DNA of 64,000 nt from Hartmannibacter diazotrophicus (lineage in GTDB: Bacteria > Pseudomonadota > Alphaproteobacteria > Rhizobiales > Pleomorphomonadaceae): contig NZ_LT960614.1 in assembly GCF_900231165.1 (NCBI RefSeq), positions 5,162,001 to 5,226,000 on the forward strand, read 5' to 3'. The translations under genes were made by a program, and so were the position numbers. Below are positions 30,076 to 39,396 of this stretch, piece after piece; the stretch's first letter is position 1, and every line of letters starts with the position of its first letter. The notes under the pieces are model-generated. The model was not told the origin of the DNA, did no database searches, and worked only from the letters and a program-made list of their open reading frames with translations.

Positions 30076-32055
30076 ATGTCAGCGAAAAGGGCTGCATGCG
30101 AGAAGTCGGATGATAGCATCGCGGACGACACGACGATGTTCGACCTGGCGCCGGTGTCGCTCTGGCTTGAGGATTTCAGCGGCGTCCGTGCCGTTTTCGA
30201 CGGGTGGCGCGCCCGGGGTATCCGCAATCTCGCGGTCTTTCTCAAGGAAGATACGGCCCGCGTCGGCGAGGCGATGGGCGCGATCCGCCTTCTCAAGGTC
30301 AACCGGCGCACGCTGGAGCTCTTCGAGGCGCGCGATCTCGACGAGATCAGCCAAAAAGCGGCCGCCATCTTCGGGCAGGATGGGCTTGAAAGCCATATCG
30401 CCCAGCTCGTGGCTCTCTGGCATGGCGACTCCGTCTACCAGGGCCAGTGCATCAACCGCGCGCTTTCGGGCCGGCGGATCGATGTCGACCTGAAGCTCCA
30501 GATCCTGCCCGGTCACGAGGAGGACTGGAGCCGCGTGCTCCTCGCCATCGACGATATCACCGAGCGGGAAGCCGCCAGGCGGCAGGCCACCGAGGCCAAG
30601 GATTTCGCGTTCGGACTGTTCGATCATTCGCCGGTCTCGCTCTGGCTGGAGGATTTCAGCGACCTCAAGGCCGTGCTCGACCGCTGGCGCGAGGAGGGCG
30701 TTGCGGATCTTGCGGCCTTCCTCCAGGAGGACACGGCCCGTGTCGGCGAGGCGATGGGAGCGATCCGCCTTCTCAAGGTCAACCGGCGCACGCTGGAGCT
30801 CTTCCAGGCCCGCGACATGGACGACATTCGCGGCAATGTCGCCGCGATCTTCGGCCATGCCTCGCTCGAGGTTCACATCGATCAGCTCGTCGCGCTTTGG
30901 CAGGGCGAGACGTCCTTTGCCGGCCGGAGCATCAATCAGACGCTGTCCGGCCGCCGGATCGACGTCGACCTGAAGCTGCAGATCCTGCCCGGCCACGAGA
31001 ACGACTGGAACCGCGTGCTTCTGGCGCTCGAGGACGTCAGCGAGCGCGAGGCGGCCCGCCGGCAGGCGGCGGCCAGCGAGGAATTCGCGCTCGGTCTTTT
31101 CGACCATTCGCCGGTTTCGCTGTGGGTGGAGGATTTCAGCGGCATCCGCCGCCTGCTCGACGAGATCCGCGCGATCGGCGTTGAGGACTTGCGCGTCTTC
31201 ACCGACGTTCACCCCGAATTCGTCCAGCGCTGCGCCGGCGAGATCCGCGTGCTCGACGTCAACCGCCATACGCTGAAGATGTTCGGCGCGGCGGACAAGC
31301 GCACGCTGCTCGACCGGATCGACCAGGTCTTCCAAGCCGACATGCTACCGCATTTCCGCGAGCAGCTGATCGACCTTTGGAACGGCAAGCTGTTTCAGCA
31401 GCGCGAGGTCGTGAACTACTCGCTCGACGGCAATGAACTCAACGTCCACATGCAGTTTTCCGTCCTGCCCGGTCACGAGGACGACTGGACCCTCGTGCAG
31501 GTCGCCCTGATCGACATCACGGCGCGCAAGAAGGCCGAGGCGTATCTGGAATATCTCGGCCAGCACGATGCGCTCACCAAGCTCTTCAACCGCACCTTCT
31601 ACGCCGAGGAACTCAACCGGCTCGACCGCAACGGACGCCAGCCCGTCACCATCCTGGTGGCCGACCTCAATGGTCTGAAGGCGCTCAACGATGAATTCGG
31701 CCACACGGCTGGCGATGCGCTTCTGAGGCGCGCCGGCGAGGTGATGGCCGAGGCCGCCGCCCGGACATACAAGGCCTGCCGGATCGGCGGCGACGAGTTT
31801 GTCATCCTGATGCCGCTGGCCGATGCCCGCGAGGGCGAGGCCTTCGCCGAGCGCCTGCACAAGCTCGTCTCCCTGAACAACCAGTTCTATTCGGGGCAGG
31901 AATTGAGCCTTTCCGTCGGCCTTGCAACACGCGAGCCGGGCGAGCGGATGGAAGAGACCGTGAAGCGCGCCGACGACCTGATGTACAGGGCCAAACGCGC
32001 CCATTACGCCAAGACAGACCGCGTCAGCCGGACCCTGACGAACATCGCGTCCTGA
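30076..32055 (+). CDS. Diguanylate cyclase with three tandem PAS-like sensor repeats
   Basis: This is a predicted cytoplasmic c-di-GMP synthase of 659 aa. Three consecutive sensory modules of exactly 160 residues occupy about 16-175, 176-335 and 336-495. Each begins with (S/A)PVSLW(L/V)EDFS and ends with LPGHE-DW followed by ITEREAARRQ-like linkers typical of PAS C-termini. The GGDEF domain occupies 496-659, with an intact GGDEF at 571-575. The RxxD product-inhibition site expected five residues upstream is absent. Modules 1 and 2 are nearly identical in protein and DNA; module 3 has diverged. No membrane span or signal is visible. ATG 30076 has GGAGAGG upstream. Confidence 0.93.
   Translation: MSAKRAACEKSDDSIADDTTMFDLAPVSLWLEDFSGVRAVFDGWRARGIRNLAVFLKEDTARVGEAMGAIRLLKVNRRTLELFEARDLDEISQKAAAIFGQDGLESHIAQLVALWHGDSVYQGQCINRALSGRRIDVDLKLQILPGHEEDWSRVLLAIDDITEREAARRQATEAKDFAFGLFDHSPVSLWLEDFSDLKAVLDRWREEGVADLAAFLQEDTARVGEAMGAIRLLKVNRRTLELFQARDMDDIRGNVAAIFGHASLEVHIDQLVALWQGETSFAGRSINQTLSGRRIDVDLKLQILPGHENDWNRVLLALEDVSEREAARRQAAASEEFALGLFDHSPVSLWVEDFSGIRRLLDEIRAIGVEDLRVFTDVHPEFVQRCAGEIRVLDVNRHTLKMFGAADKRTLLDRIDQVFQADMLPHFREQLIDLWNGKLFQQREVVNYSLDGNELNVHMQFSVLPGHEDDWTLVQVALIDITARKKAEAYLEYLGQHDALTKLFNRTFYAEELNRLDRNGRQPVTILVADLNGLKALNDEFGHTAGDALLRRAGEVMAEAAARTYKACRIGGDEFVILMPLADAREGEAFAERLHKLVSLNNQFYSGQELSLSVGLATREPGERMEETVKRADDLMYRAKRAHYAKTDRVSRTLTNIAS
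30121..31560 (+). repeat. Three tandem 480-bp coding repeats inside the diguanylate cyclase gene
   Basis: The units are 30121-30600, 30601-31080 and 31081-31560, in perfect 480-bp register. Units 1 and 2 share long exact stretches, for example about 45 identical bases ending at 30330 and 30810. Unit 3 is recognisable but diverged. This points to recent internal duplication of unit 1/2 and an older duplication for unit 3. Confidence 0.9.
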
Positions 32056-32396
32056 GGCTTCGTCCGCAACCGGACAGACGTCGCGATGAGCAACGCCCGC
32101 CGCCGTTGATCGCATTACGCGTCCGGCGATGGCCGTCACGTGCGGTCAAGAGGCGCAAATCCGGCCCGGCGAAGCGACCGATCCGTCTTCCTGCTCTTCC
32201 ACGCAAGCACCTGACCGCCCCAACCATGGCATGATCCCAGCGGCGGAAGACCATCCGGTTTTCGACCATTAACCCTAATCGATTTACCAGATGTCCGGAT
32301 TTTTTTGTCCGGCTCTGTTAAGATTTTGTTAACGTGCTATTCTCGGCGGCCAAATTTGAGAAAGATCTTTTTGTAAGTCAGTTCGGAGAGTACTCG
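32056..32396. other. Intergenic region before acyltransferase gene
   Basis: The 341-bp gap becomes AT-rich after about 32265, with TTAACCCTAATC and GTTAAGATTTTGTTAAC motifs that probably hold the acyltransferase promoter. GTCCGG occurs twice around a T7 run (near 32293-32316). No gene seen. Confidence 0.45.
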
Positions 32397-33488
32397 ATGC
32401 CTGCCCTTCACAAGAGCCGGGTCGACTGGGTCGACTATGCCAAAGGCATCTGCATCATCTTCGTCGTGATGATGCATTCCGTCGAAGGGGTCGAGCGGCT
32501 GTCGGGCGGTGCCGGTTGGCTCGGAACCGTCGTCGAGTTCGCCCGGCCGTTCCGCATGCCGGATTTCTTCCTGATTTCGGGGCTCTTCCTGTCACGCGTC
32601 ATCGACCGGCCGGCAAATGTCTTCTACGACCGGCGGTTCCTGCATTTCTTCTACTTCTACATTATCTGGCTGACGATCCAGTTCGCCTTCCGCGGGCCGG
32701 GCATGGTGGCGGAGGTCGGCGTTGACGGAACGCTGCTGAACTACGCGGCGGCGATCCTTTATCAGCCCTTCGGCACCCTCTGGTTCATCTGGATGCTGCC
32801 GGTCTTTGCCGTCGCCGTGCGCCTCACGCGCCGCGTCAATCCGTTGATCATCTGGTCGATTGCGGCCGTCCTGGAGATGAGCCACCTGAGCTTCGGCATG
32901 GAGACGCCGGACGACCTCGGCTGGTACGCGGTCAACCAGTTCGGCTGGCGCTTCGTCTATTTCTACACCGGCTATATCGCGGCGCCCTATATCTTCATGA
33001 TCGCGTCCCGGATTGCGGAACGCCCAATGCATGCGATGGCCGTGCTGCCGCTCTGGGGCTTCGTCAACGCGGTGCTGGTCTTCGGAGGCTATTCGCTGCT
33101 GCCGGGCGTCTCGCTTGCCCTCGGCCTTGCCGGCGCGGGCGCCATCATCACGGTCGCAGTGCTCTGCACCGAGGCGGCGCGCAGGCTATCAGCCTTCGAT
33201 CTCCTGCGCTTTTGCGGCCAGAACTCGATCGTGATCTATCTCTCCTTCTTCCTGCCGATGGCCGTGAGCCGGTTCATCCTGTTGAAGTATGCCGGCGGTC
33301 ATCTCGACGTCGGCACCGTTTCGGCTCTGGTGACGCTTGCCGGCGTGGCTGGCTCCTTCGCCATGTGGTTCATCGCCATGCGGACCGGGTTCTCATTCCT
33401 CTATGTCCGTCCGCAATGGGCCCGGATCGAGCGCCGCGAGCCGCGGCGCGCGGACGGCTCCGCCCCGGCCTTCCAGCCGGCGGAGTGA
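32397..33488 (+). CDS. Acyltransferase family 3 / OpgC-like integral membrane protein
   Basis: This is a polytopic inner-membrane protein of 363 aa with about ten hydrophobic segments. It starts with the acyltransferase-3 signature RVDWVDYAKGICIIFVVMMHSV, in which the conserved His lies in the first span. It next has FRMPDFFLISGLFLSRV. Such enzymes O-acetylate or succinylate extracytoplasmic sugars or glucans, and the acceptor here cannot be identified. ATG 32397 is chosen for GGAGAG upstream; a longer frame begins at 32334. No polysaccharide genes adjoin it. Its upstream neighbour is the diguanylate cyclase, which may be coincidental. Confidence 0.87.
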   Translation: MPALHKSRVDWVDYAKGICIIFVVMMHSVEGVERLSGGAGWLGTVVEFARPFRMPDFFLISGLFLSRVIDRPANVFYDRRFLHFFYFYIIWLTIQFAFRGPGMVAEVGVDGTLLNYAAAILYQPFGTLWFIWMLPVFAVAVRLTRRVNPLIIWSIAAVLEMSHLSFGMETPDDLGWYAVNQFGWRFVYFYTGYIAAPYIFMIASRIAERPMHAMAVLPLWGFVNAVLVFGGYSLLPGVSLALGLAGAGAIITVAVLCTEAARRLSAFDLLRFCGQNSIVIYLSFFLPMAVSRFILLKYAGGHLDVGTVSALVTLAGVAGSFAMWFIAMRTGFSFLYVRPQWARIERREPRRADGSAPAFQPAE

Positions 33489-33635
33489 ACCGGGAACCGT
33501 CCGGCCGAAAACAGCGGCCGGCTGGCGGGAGCACGGACCGATAGCAGTGGATTGCGGCCGTGAGCACCGGCCGCGCCCGCCCCTGCGTCCGATGCCGTCT
33601 TGCGCGCGTCTTTCACCCGGTGTTTAGTCCGGGCC

Positions 33636-36600
33636 ATGTCCGATCAAGCCGCCTCCGACACCGCCCCGCATCACCGTCCCGTTCGCTCCGGCGATCACGT
33701 CTTCTTGGTGGACGGGTCGGGCTATATCTTCCGCGCCTATCACGCGCTGCCGCCCCTGACGCGAAAGTCCGACGGGCTTCCGATCGGGGCCGTCGCCGGC
33801 TTCTGCAACATGCTCTGGAAGCTCTTGCGCGAGGCGGACGATACGGCGGCCGGCGTCAAGCCGACCCATCTGGCCGTTATCCTCGACGCCTCCGGCGAGA
33901 CCTTCCGCAGCGAGATCTTTCCCGCCTACAAGGCCCAGCGTCCGCCGCCGCCCGCCGATCTCGTGCCGCAGTTCGGGCTGATCCGCGAGGCCGTCCGTGC
34001 CTTCAACGTCGCCTGCGTGGAAAAGACCGGCTTCGAGGCCGACGACCTGATCGCCACCTACGCCCGCCAGGCCCGCGAGGCCGGCGCGGACGTCACCATC
34101 GTCTCCTCCGACAAGGATCTGATGCAGCTGGTCGGTCCCGGCGTCATCCTTCTCGACACGATGAAGGACCGCCGTCTCGGTCCGGACGAGGTGGTGGAGA
34201 AATTCGGCGTGCCGCCGGAAAAGGTCGTCGACGTCCAGTCGCTCGCCGGCGACAGCGTCGACAACGTGCCCGGCGTGCCGGGCATCGGCATCAAGACCGC
34301 GGCCCAGCTCATCCTGGAATACGGCGATCTGGAAGGACTGCTAGCGCAGGCCGACGGCATCAAGCAGAAGAAGCGCCGCGAAAACCTCATCGAATTCGCC
34401 GAACAGGCGCGCATTTCCCGCAAGCTCGTCGAGCTTGACCAGAACACGCCGCTCGACGAACCGATCGATGCGTTGGCCGTGCGCGGCCTCAAGGGCGAGC
34501 AGCTCATCGCCTTCCTGAAGGCGATGGAGTTCAACTCGCTGACCCGCCGTGTGAGCGAGGCGACCTCGACCGACGTGGCCGGCGTCGAGCCCGCGAGCGT
34601 GCCGATCAAGGGCTGGCCGCCCGAGGCCGATCCGTCGGCGGAGGCGGAAAAGCCGGCCGAAAGCACCGAGAAGGCGGGCGACAGCGCGCCGAAAGCCGAT
34701 GCCGTCAGCGCCAGGTTGCCAGCGGACGTCGAGCCGAACACGCCCGCCGCCGTGGTGGCCGAGCGTCAGGCCGCCGCTGTCGCCGCGCCCGTCGACACCA
34801 GCGCCTACGAGACGGTCCGCAGCCTCGACCGGCTGGATGCCTGGATCGCGGCGGCCTTCGACCTCGGCTATGTCGCGGTCGATACCGAGACGACGTCGCT
34901 CGACGCCATGCAAGCCGAACTTGTCGGCGTGTCGCTCAGCACGGGGCCCGGCAAGGCCTGCTATATCCCGCTGCTTCACCAGACCGGCACGAACGATCTT
35001 CTCGGCGGCGGGCTCGCGCCGGACCAGATTTCGCAGGCCGAGGCGATCAAGCGCCTGAAGCCGCTGCTTGAGGCGCCGACCGTCCTCAAGATCGCGCACA
35101 ATCTCAAATACGACTATCTCATCCTCGCTCGTCACGGCATTCACGTCGCGCCCTTCGACGACACCATGCTGCTGTCCTATGCGCTCGATGCCGGCAAGGG
35201 CGGGCAGGGCATGGACGAGCTGTCCGAGCGCTGGCTCGGCCACAAGCCGATCCCCTTCAAGGAGGTCGCCGGCTCCGGCAAGTCGATGCTGACCTTCGAT
35301 CAGGTGCCGATCGACAAGGCGAGCGTCTACGCCGCCGAGGATGCGGACGTCACCTTCCGGCTCTGGCGCGTCCTGAAGCCGCGTCTTCCCGCCGATCGCG
35401 TCACCACCGTCTACGAGACGCTGGAACGTCCGCTGTTGCCGGTTCTGGCGCGCATGGAGATGCGCGGCATTTCCGTCGACCGGCAGATTCTCTCGCGTCT
35501 TTCCGGGGATTTCGCCCAGACCATGGCGGCGCTGGAAGCCGAGATTCACGAGCTTGCCGGCGAGAAGTTCAACGTCGGCTCGCCCAAGCAGCTGGGTGAT
35601 ATCCTCTTCGGCCAGATGGGCCTTCCCGGCGGCAAGAAGACCAAGACCGGCGCCTGGGCGACGGGGGCCGACGTTCTGGAGGATCTGGCGGCTCAGGGCC
35701 ACGAGTTGCCCCGTCGCCTGCTCGACTGGCGTCAGCTATCGAAGCTGAAGTCGACCTATACGGACGCTCTGCCCGGCTTCATCCACCCGGAGACGAAGCG
35801 CGTCCACACGTCCTATTCGCTGGCCGCGACGACGACCGGGCGGCTCTCCTCCTCCGATCCGAACCTGCAGAATATTCCGGTCCGCACGGAAGAGGGGCGC
35901 AAGATCCGCACCGCCTTCGTCGCTGCGCCGGGACACAAGCTGATCTCGGCCGACTACAGCCAGATCGAGCTACGCATTCTCGCCCACGTCGCCGAGATCC
36001 CGCAGCTCGTCCAGGCCTTCGAGGACGGCATCGACATTCACGCCATGACCGCCTCCGAAATGTTCGGCGTGCCCGTGGAAGGCATGGACCCGATGGTCCG
36101 CCGCCGGGCCAAGGCGATCAACTTCGGCATCATCTACGGCATTTCCGCCTTCGGCCTCTCCAACCAGCTATCGATCTCCCGCTCCGAGGCCTCGGACTAT
36201 ATCAAGCGCTACTTCGAGCGCTTCCCCGGCATCCGCGACTACATGGAGGCGACCAAGGCCTATTGCCGCGAGCACGGCTATGTCGTCACCATCTTCGGCC
36301 GCAAGGCGCACTATCCGGAGATCGGCTCATCCAATCCGTCGATGCGCGCCTTCATGGAGCGGGCGGCCATCAACGCGCCGATACAGGGCTCGGCCGCCGA
36401 CGTGATCCGCCGCGCGATGGTCCGCATGGAAGCGGCGCTGGACGCCGCCAACGTCCGGGCCGACATGCTGCTGCAGGTCCATGACGAACTGATCTTCGAG
36501 GTTGCCGACGACGCGGTCGAGGCGGCGCTTCCCGTGATCTCGAAGGTGATGGAGGAGGCGGCCGAGCCTGCCGTGCGCCTCAGAGTGCCGCTCAAGGTCG

Positions 36601-36638
36601 ACGCCCGCGCGGCGCAGAATTGGGACGAGGCGCATTGA
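33636..36638 (+). CDS. polA: DNA polymerase I
   Basis: This is the replicative-repair polymerase that removes Okazaki RNA primers and fills gaps. In 1000 aa it has the 5'-3' exonuclease domain (about 17-300: FLVDGSGYIFRAYHAL, ASGETFR, SSDKDLMQL), a helix-hairpin-helix (VPGVPGIGIKTA), and a long Ala/Pro/Glu linker (about 325-390). A 3'-5' exonuclease domain retains the acidic metal ligands (VDTETTSLD), so proofreading is probably intact. The polymerase domain has DYSQIELRILAH, the O helix RRRAKAINFGIIYG and QVHDELIFEV. ATG 33636 is chosen; no strong ribosome-binding site is visible. Confidence 0.97.
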   Translation: MSDQAASDTAPHHRPVRSGDHVFLVDGSGYIFRAYHALPPLTRKSDGLPIGAVAGFCNMLWKLLREADDTAAGVKPTHLAVILDASGETFRSEIFPAYKAQRPPPPADLVPQFGLIREAVRAFNVACVEKTGFEADDLIATYARQAREAGADVTIVSSDKDLMQLVGPGVILLDTMKDRRLGPDEVVEKFGVPPEKVVDVQSLAGDSVDNVPGVPGIGIKTAAQLILEYGDLEGLLAQADGIKQKKRRENLIEFAEQARISRKLVELDQNTPLDEPIDALAVRGLKGEQLIAFLKAMEFNSLTRRVSEATSTDVAGVEPASVPIKGWPPEADPSAEAEKPAESTEKAGDSAPKADAVSARLPADVEPNTPAAVVAERQAAAVAAPVDTSAYETVRSLDRLDAWIAAAFDLGYVAVDTETTSLDAMQAELVGVSLSTGPGKACYIPLLHQTGTNDLLGGGLAPDQISQAEAIKRLKPLLEAPTVLKIAHNLKYDYLILARHGIHVAPFDDTMLLSYALDAGKGGQGMDELSERWLGHKPIPFKEVAGSGKSMLTFDQVPIDKASVYAAEDADVTFRLWRVLKPRLPADRVTTVYETLERPLLPVLARMEMRGISVDRQILSRLSGDFAQTMAALEAEIHELAGEKFNVGSPKQLGDILFGQMGLPGGKKTKTGAWATGADVLEDLAAQGHELPRRLLDWRQLSKLKSTYTDALPGFIHPETKRVHTSYSLAATTTGRLSSSDPNLQNIPVRTEEGRKIRTAFVAAPGHKLISADYSQIELRILAHVAEIPQLVQAFEDGIDIHAMTASEMFGVPVEGMDPMVRRRAKAINFGIIYGISAFGLSNQLSISRSEASDYIKRYFERFPGIRDYMEATKAYCREHGYVVTIFGRKAHYPEIGSSNPSMRAFMERAAINAPIQGSAADVIRRAMVRMEAALDAANVRADMLLQVHDELIFEVADDAVEAALPVISKVMEEAAEPAVRLRVPLKVDARAAQNWDEAH

Positions 36639-36983
36639 GAAAATGCCGGATTGGCGTGCCGAAGCAATGGGCAGGGTTGCGGAAGGACCTGAAATGCCCG
36701 TTTCTTGACCTTGCCGAATGATCATTTCTGACGTTATGATGACAACTATGTTTTGAAGCGGTAACGCTGCGAACTGGGGTTGTTTTTAGGGTTATGTCGC
36801 CGATTGGGGGCGGCAGTTTGAATATCGGGCCGCGTTTTGGCCAAGACGATGTTGTTTTGATCTGCAATTGATTGAGAGAAATTGACGGCGGCTGGACGCC
36901 ATCCGATTTTCACTCGTTTGATCTTGAAATGGGTCTTCTCAGGGGCCACTTCCATCTGTGTCTGAATGGGAGAGGATACCAAG
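36639..36983. other. AT-rich intergenic region upstream of DUF2852 gene
   Basis: This 345-bp gap is richer in A/T than the flanks, with several TTGA-rich segments (36855-36890) that could hold the promoter. No gene, RNA or strong repeat was recognised. Confidence 0.45.
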
Positions 36984-37364
36984 ATGAACCAGACGTGCAT
37001 GCTGAAACCTGGCTGGCACCCGCTGTCCATCGGCCTCATGGTCCTGGGCTTCGTCGTGTTCTGGCCGCTCGGTCTGGCGATGCTCGCCTACATCCTTTGG
37101 GGAGACCAGATGCGTGGAAAATTCCAGGCGGCCCGCCGTGAATTCGGCGACATGGCCAGGGATTTCGACTTTGGCGCCACGACGCGCCGCACCGGGAACG
37201 TCGCCTTCGACGATTACCGGGAGCGCGAACTGAAGCGCCTTGAGGAAGAGCGCCGCCGTCTCGACGAGATGCGCGCGGAATTTGACGAGTTCCTTCGTGA
37301 GCTTCGGCGCGCGAAGGATCAGGAAGAATTCGACCGGTTCATGGCGCGCCGGAACGCAGGCTGA
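36984..37364 (+). CDS. DUF2852 domain membrane protein
   Basis: This is a small protein of 126 aa in the DUF2852 family, which is found widely in Alphaproteobacteria without known function. A single membrane span lies at about residues 13-37 (PLSIGLMVLGFVVFWPLGLAMLAYILWG). The rest is a highly charged, probably alpha-helical coiled-coil tail (about 70-120, rich in E/R/K), ending in DRFMARRNAG as in family members. ATG 36984 is preferred because GGAGAGG is 8 nt upstream; ATG 36966 is in frame. Confidence 0.87.
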   Translation: MNQTCMLKPGWHPLSIGLMVLGFVVFWPLGLAMLAYILWGDQMRGKFQAARREFGDMARDFDFGATTRRTGNVAFDDYRERELKRLEEERRRLDEMRAEFDEFLRELRRAKDQEEFDRFMARRNAG

Positions 37365-37487
37365 TCCCGAGCGTATCCCTCGAGGCTCGGAGGAAGCTGG
37401 TTCCAACGGCGGCACCCCCGCCTTCGATTGTCTGATCGATCCAAGATCGGTCGGGCAAGAACCGGAAAAAACTTCCTGACCTCCACG

Positions 37488-37527
37488 GCGGGCGGATCCT
37501 TCACTGGGTCCGCCCGCTTTGTTTTTG
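37488..37527 (+). terminator. Intrinsic terminator downstream of DUF2852 gene
   Basis: GCGGGCGGA (37488-37496) pairs with TCCGCCCGC (37509-37517), followed by TTTGTTTTT. It lies 124 bp after the DUF2852 stop and before the convergent NAGGN operon. Confidence 0.8.
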
Positions 37528-37608
37528 CCTGCCTTGCTGGATCATCCTGCTGCCGGAACACCATGGGTGATCGAGGGTCGATCGGCAGCCGGCAGAAAAG
37601 GGGGACGG

Positions 37609-39360
37609 TCAGCCCCGCGCCACCGCCTGGCTCGCCAACCGCGCCACCGCGGGCATCGTCTGGGGGAAGAGCAGGTCGATGAAGCGTTCGGCGGTCGGCT
37701 GCGGCTCGTGATTGGCAAGGCCGGGCCGCTCGTTGGCTTCGATGAAGACATAGTCCGGCCGGTCAGGCGACTTCACCAGGAAGTCGATGCCGACGACCGG
37801 GATCTGGATGGCCTTGGCCGCCTTGATCGCGGCATCCACCAGCACCGGATGGACGATATCCGTCACGTCGTGGATGGTGCCGCCGGTGTGCAGGTTGGCG
37901 GTGCCGCGCACCACGACCTCCAGCCCTTCCTCGGGAACGTCATCCAGCGTGTAGCCCTTCTTGGCGAGGCAGCGCTCGGTCTCGCTGTCGACGGGAATGG
38001 AGGATTCGCCGCCCGTCGCCGCTTCCCGGCGCCGGCTCTGGCGTTCGATCAGCTCGCGGATCGTGCGCTTGCCGTCGCCGATCACCCGGGCGGGACGGCG
38101 CACGGCCGCGGCCACCAGCTTGTAGCCGATGACGATGAGCCTCAGATCCTCGCCCTGGTGGCAGCTCTCGATGATCACCCGTTCGCAGATGCCCCTGGCA
38201 TCCTCGATCGCGGCGGCCAGCGCTTCCGGCGTTTCGATGCCGACGGCGATGCCGCGGCCCTGCTCGCCGCGGGCCGGCTTGACGACGAGCGAACCGTGAT
38301 CGGCAAGGAAGGCGGCCAACTGCTCGGCGTCATCGCTTTCGATCTGCGCCGGAACTTTCACGCCTGCCCGCTCCACGACGCGGCGCGTGACCGCCTTGTC
38401 GTCGCAGATCGCCATGGCGATGGCCGAGGTCAGCTCGGTCAGGCTCTCGCGGCAGGTGATCGAACGCCCGCCATAGCTGAGGCGGAAGAAACCGCCATCG
38501 GCATCCAAGACTTCCACGTCGATGCCGCGCCGGCGCGCCTCGTCGACGATGAGGCGGGCATAGGGGTTGAGCCGCTCTTCCGGCGCCGGGCCGACGAAGA
38601 GCTTCTCGTTGAAGGAATTCTTGCGCTTCAGCGTGAAGAGCGGCACCCGCTCGAAGCCGAGCTTCTCGTAGAGCGCGATGGCCTCGGCATTGTCGTGGAT
38701 GACGGAGAGATCCATGAACCGCGCCCCGCGCGTCGCAAACAGCGAGGAGAGCGCGTGGACGAGGCCAACGCCGATGCCCGGCACGCTCGCCTGCGGATCG
38801 ACGGCGAGACACCAGAGCGAGGACCCTCCCTCCGGGTCGCTGAAGGCGCGCACATGGTCGATGCCCATGACGCCGCCGACCACCGTGCCGTCGGCGGTGT
38901 TCTCGGCAACCAGCACCTCGATGGCCGGGTCGTCCGACATCCGCTCGAATTCGTGCGGCGCGATCGTCACCATGTGGCGCGCGCCGTAGATGCGGTTGAG
39001 CGCCTCGGCATCGGTCGCGCCGCGATAGGGCCGGATGGTGAAGTTCGGCGACTTCATCTCCGGCGGCCGGTAGGTCGCCAGATCCAGCCGGAATGTATGC
39101 GAGGGATCGAGGAAAAGCTCGTGCGGAGCGCCCGCCAGCACCACATGCGGGTCGGCGATGTAGAAGGCGATGTCGCGCCGTCCGGGTGCCTCTTCCCGCA
39201 TGGCGTCGACGAGGTCCGCCGCATCGGCGAATGTCTGGCCGAAGACGAGGCGGCCCCAGCCGCAATCGACGATGGCCCGTGCGTTCTGTGCCAACTGAGC
39301 GTCTCCATGCGCACCCACGCCGGCGCGGTCAGCCGAGCCCGTAGACGTCGTGGTGGTCAT
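37609..39360 (-). CDS. ngg: N-acetylglutaminylglutamine synthetase
   Basis: This 583-aa enzyme makes N-acetylglutaminylglutamine, precursor of the osmoprotectant N-acetylglutaminylglutamine amide (NAGGN). An N-terminal GNAT acetyltransferase-like domain (about 105-265, with VDPQASVPGIGVGLVHAL and ALYEKLGF) is fused to an ATP-grasp ligase domain (about 295-583). The ligase domain has VVKPARGEQGRGIAVG, LVVGDG-like VIGDGKRTIREL and DFLVKSPDRPDYVFIEANERPGL. The fusion and the adjacent asparagine-synthase-like gene are characteristic. It starts 36 bp after the amidotransferase stop on the same strand. Confidence 0.93.
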   Translation of the reverse strand: MTTTTSTGSADRAGVGAHGDAQLAQNARAIVDCGWGRLVFGQTFADAADLVDAMREEAPGRRDIAFYIADPHVVLAGAPHELFLDPSHTFRLDLATYRPPEMKSPNFTIRPYRGATDAEALNRIYGARHMVTIAPHEFERMSDDPAIEVLVAENTADGTVVGGVMGIDHVRAFSDPEGGSSLWCLAVDPQASVPGIGVGLVHALSSLFATRGARFMDLSVIHDNAEAIALYEKLGFERVPLFTLKRKNSFNEKLFVGPAPEERLNPYARLIVDEARRRGIDVEVLDADGGFFRLSYGGRSITCRESLTELTSAIAMAICDDKAVTRRVVERAGVKVPAQIESDDAEQLAAFLADHGSLVVKPARGEQGRGIAVGIETPEALAAAIEDARGICERVIIESCHQGEDLRLIVIGYKLVAAAVRRPARVIGDGKRTIRELIERQSRRREAATGGESSIPVDSETERCLAKKGYTLDDVPEEGLEVVVRGTANLHTGGTIHDVTDIVHPVLVDAAIKAAKAIQIPVVGIDFLVKSPDRPDYVFIEANERPGLANHEPQPTAERFIDLLFPQTMPAVARLASQAVARG

Positions 39361-39396
39361 GACAAGTGTCCTGTTCTATTGCGATGACGACCGGGA

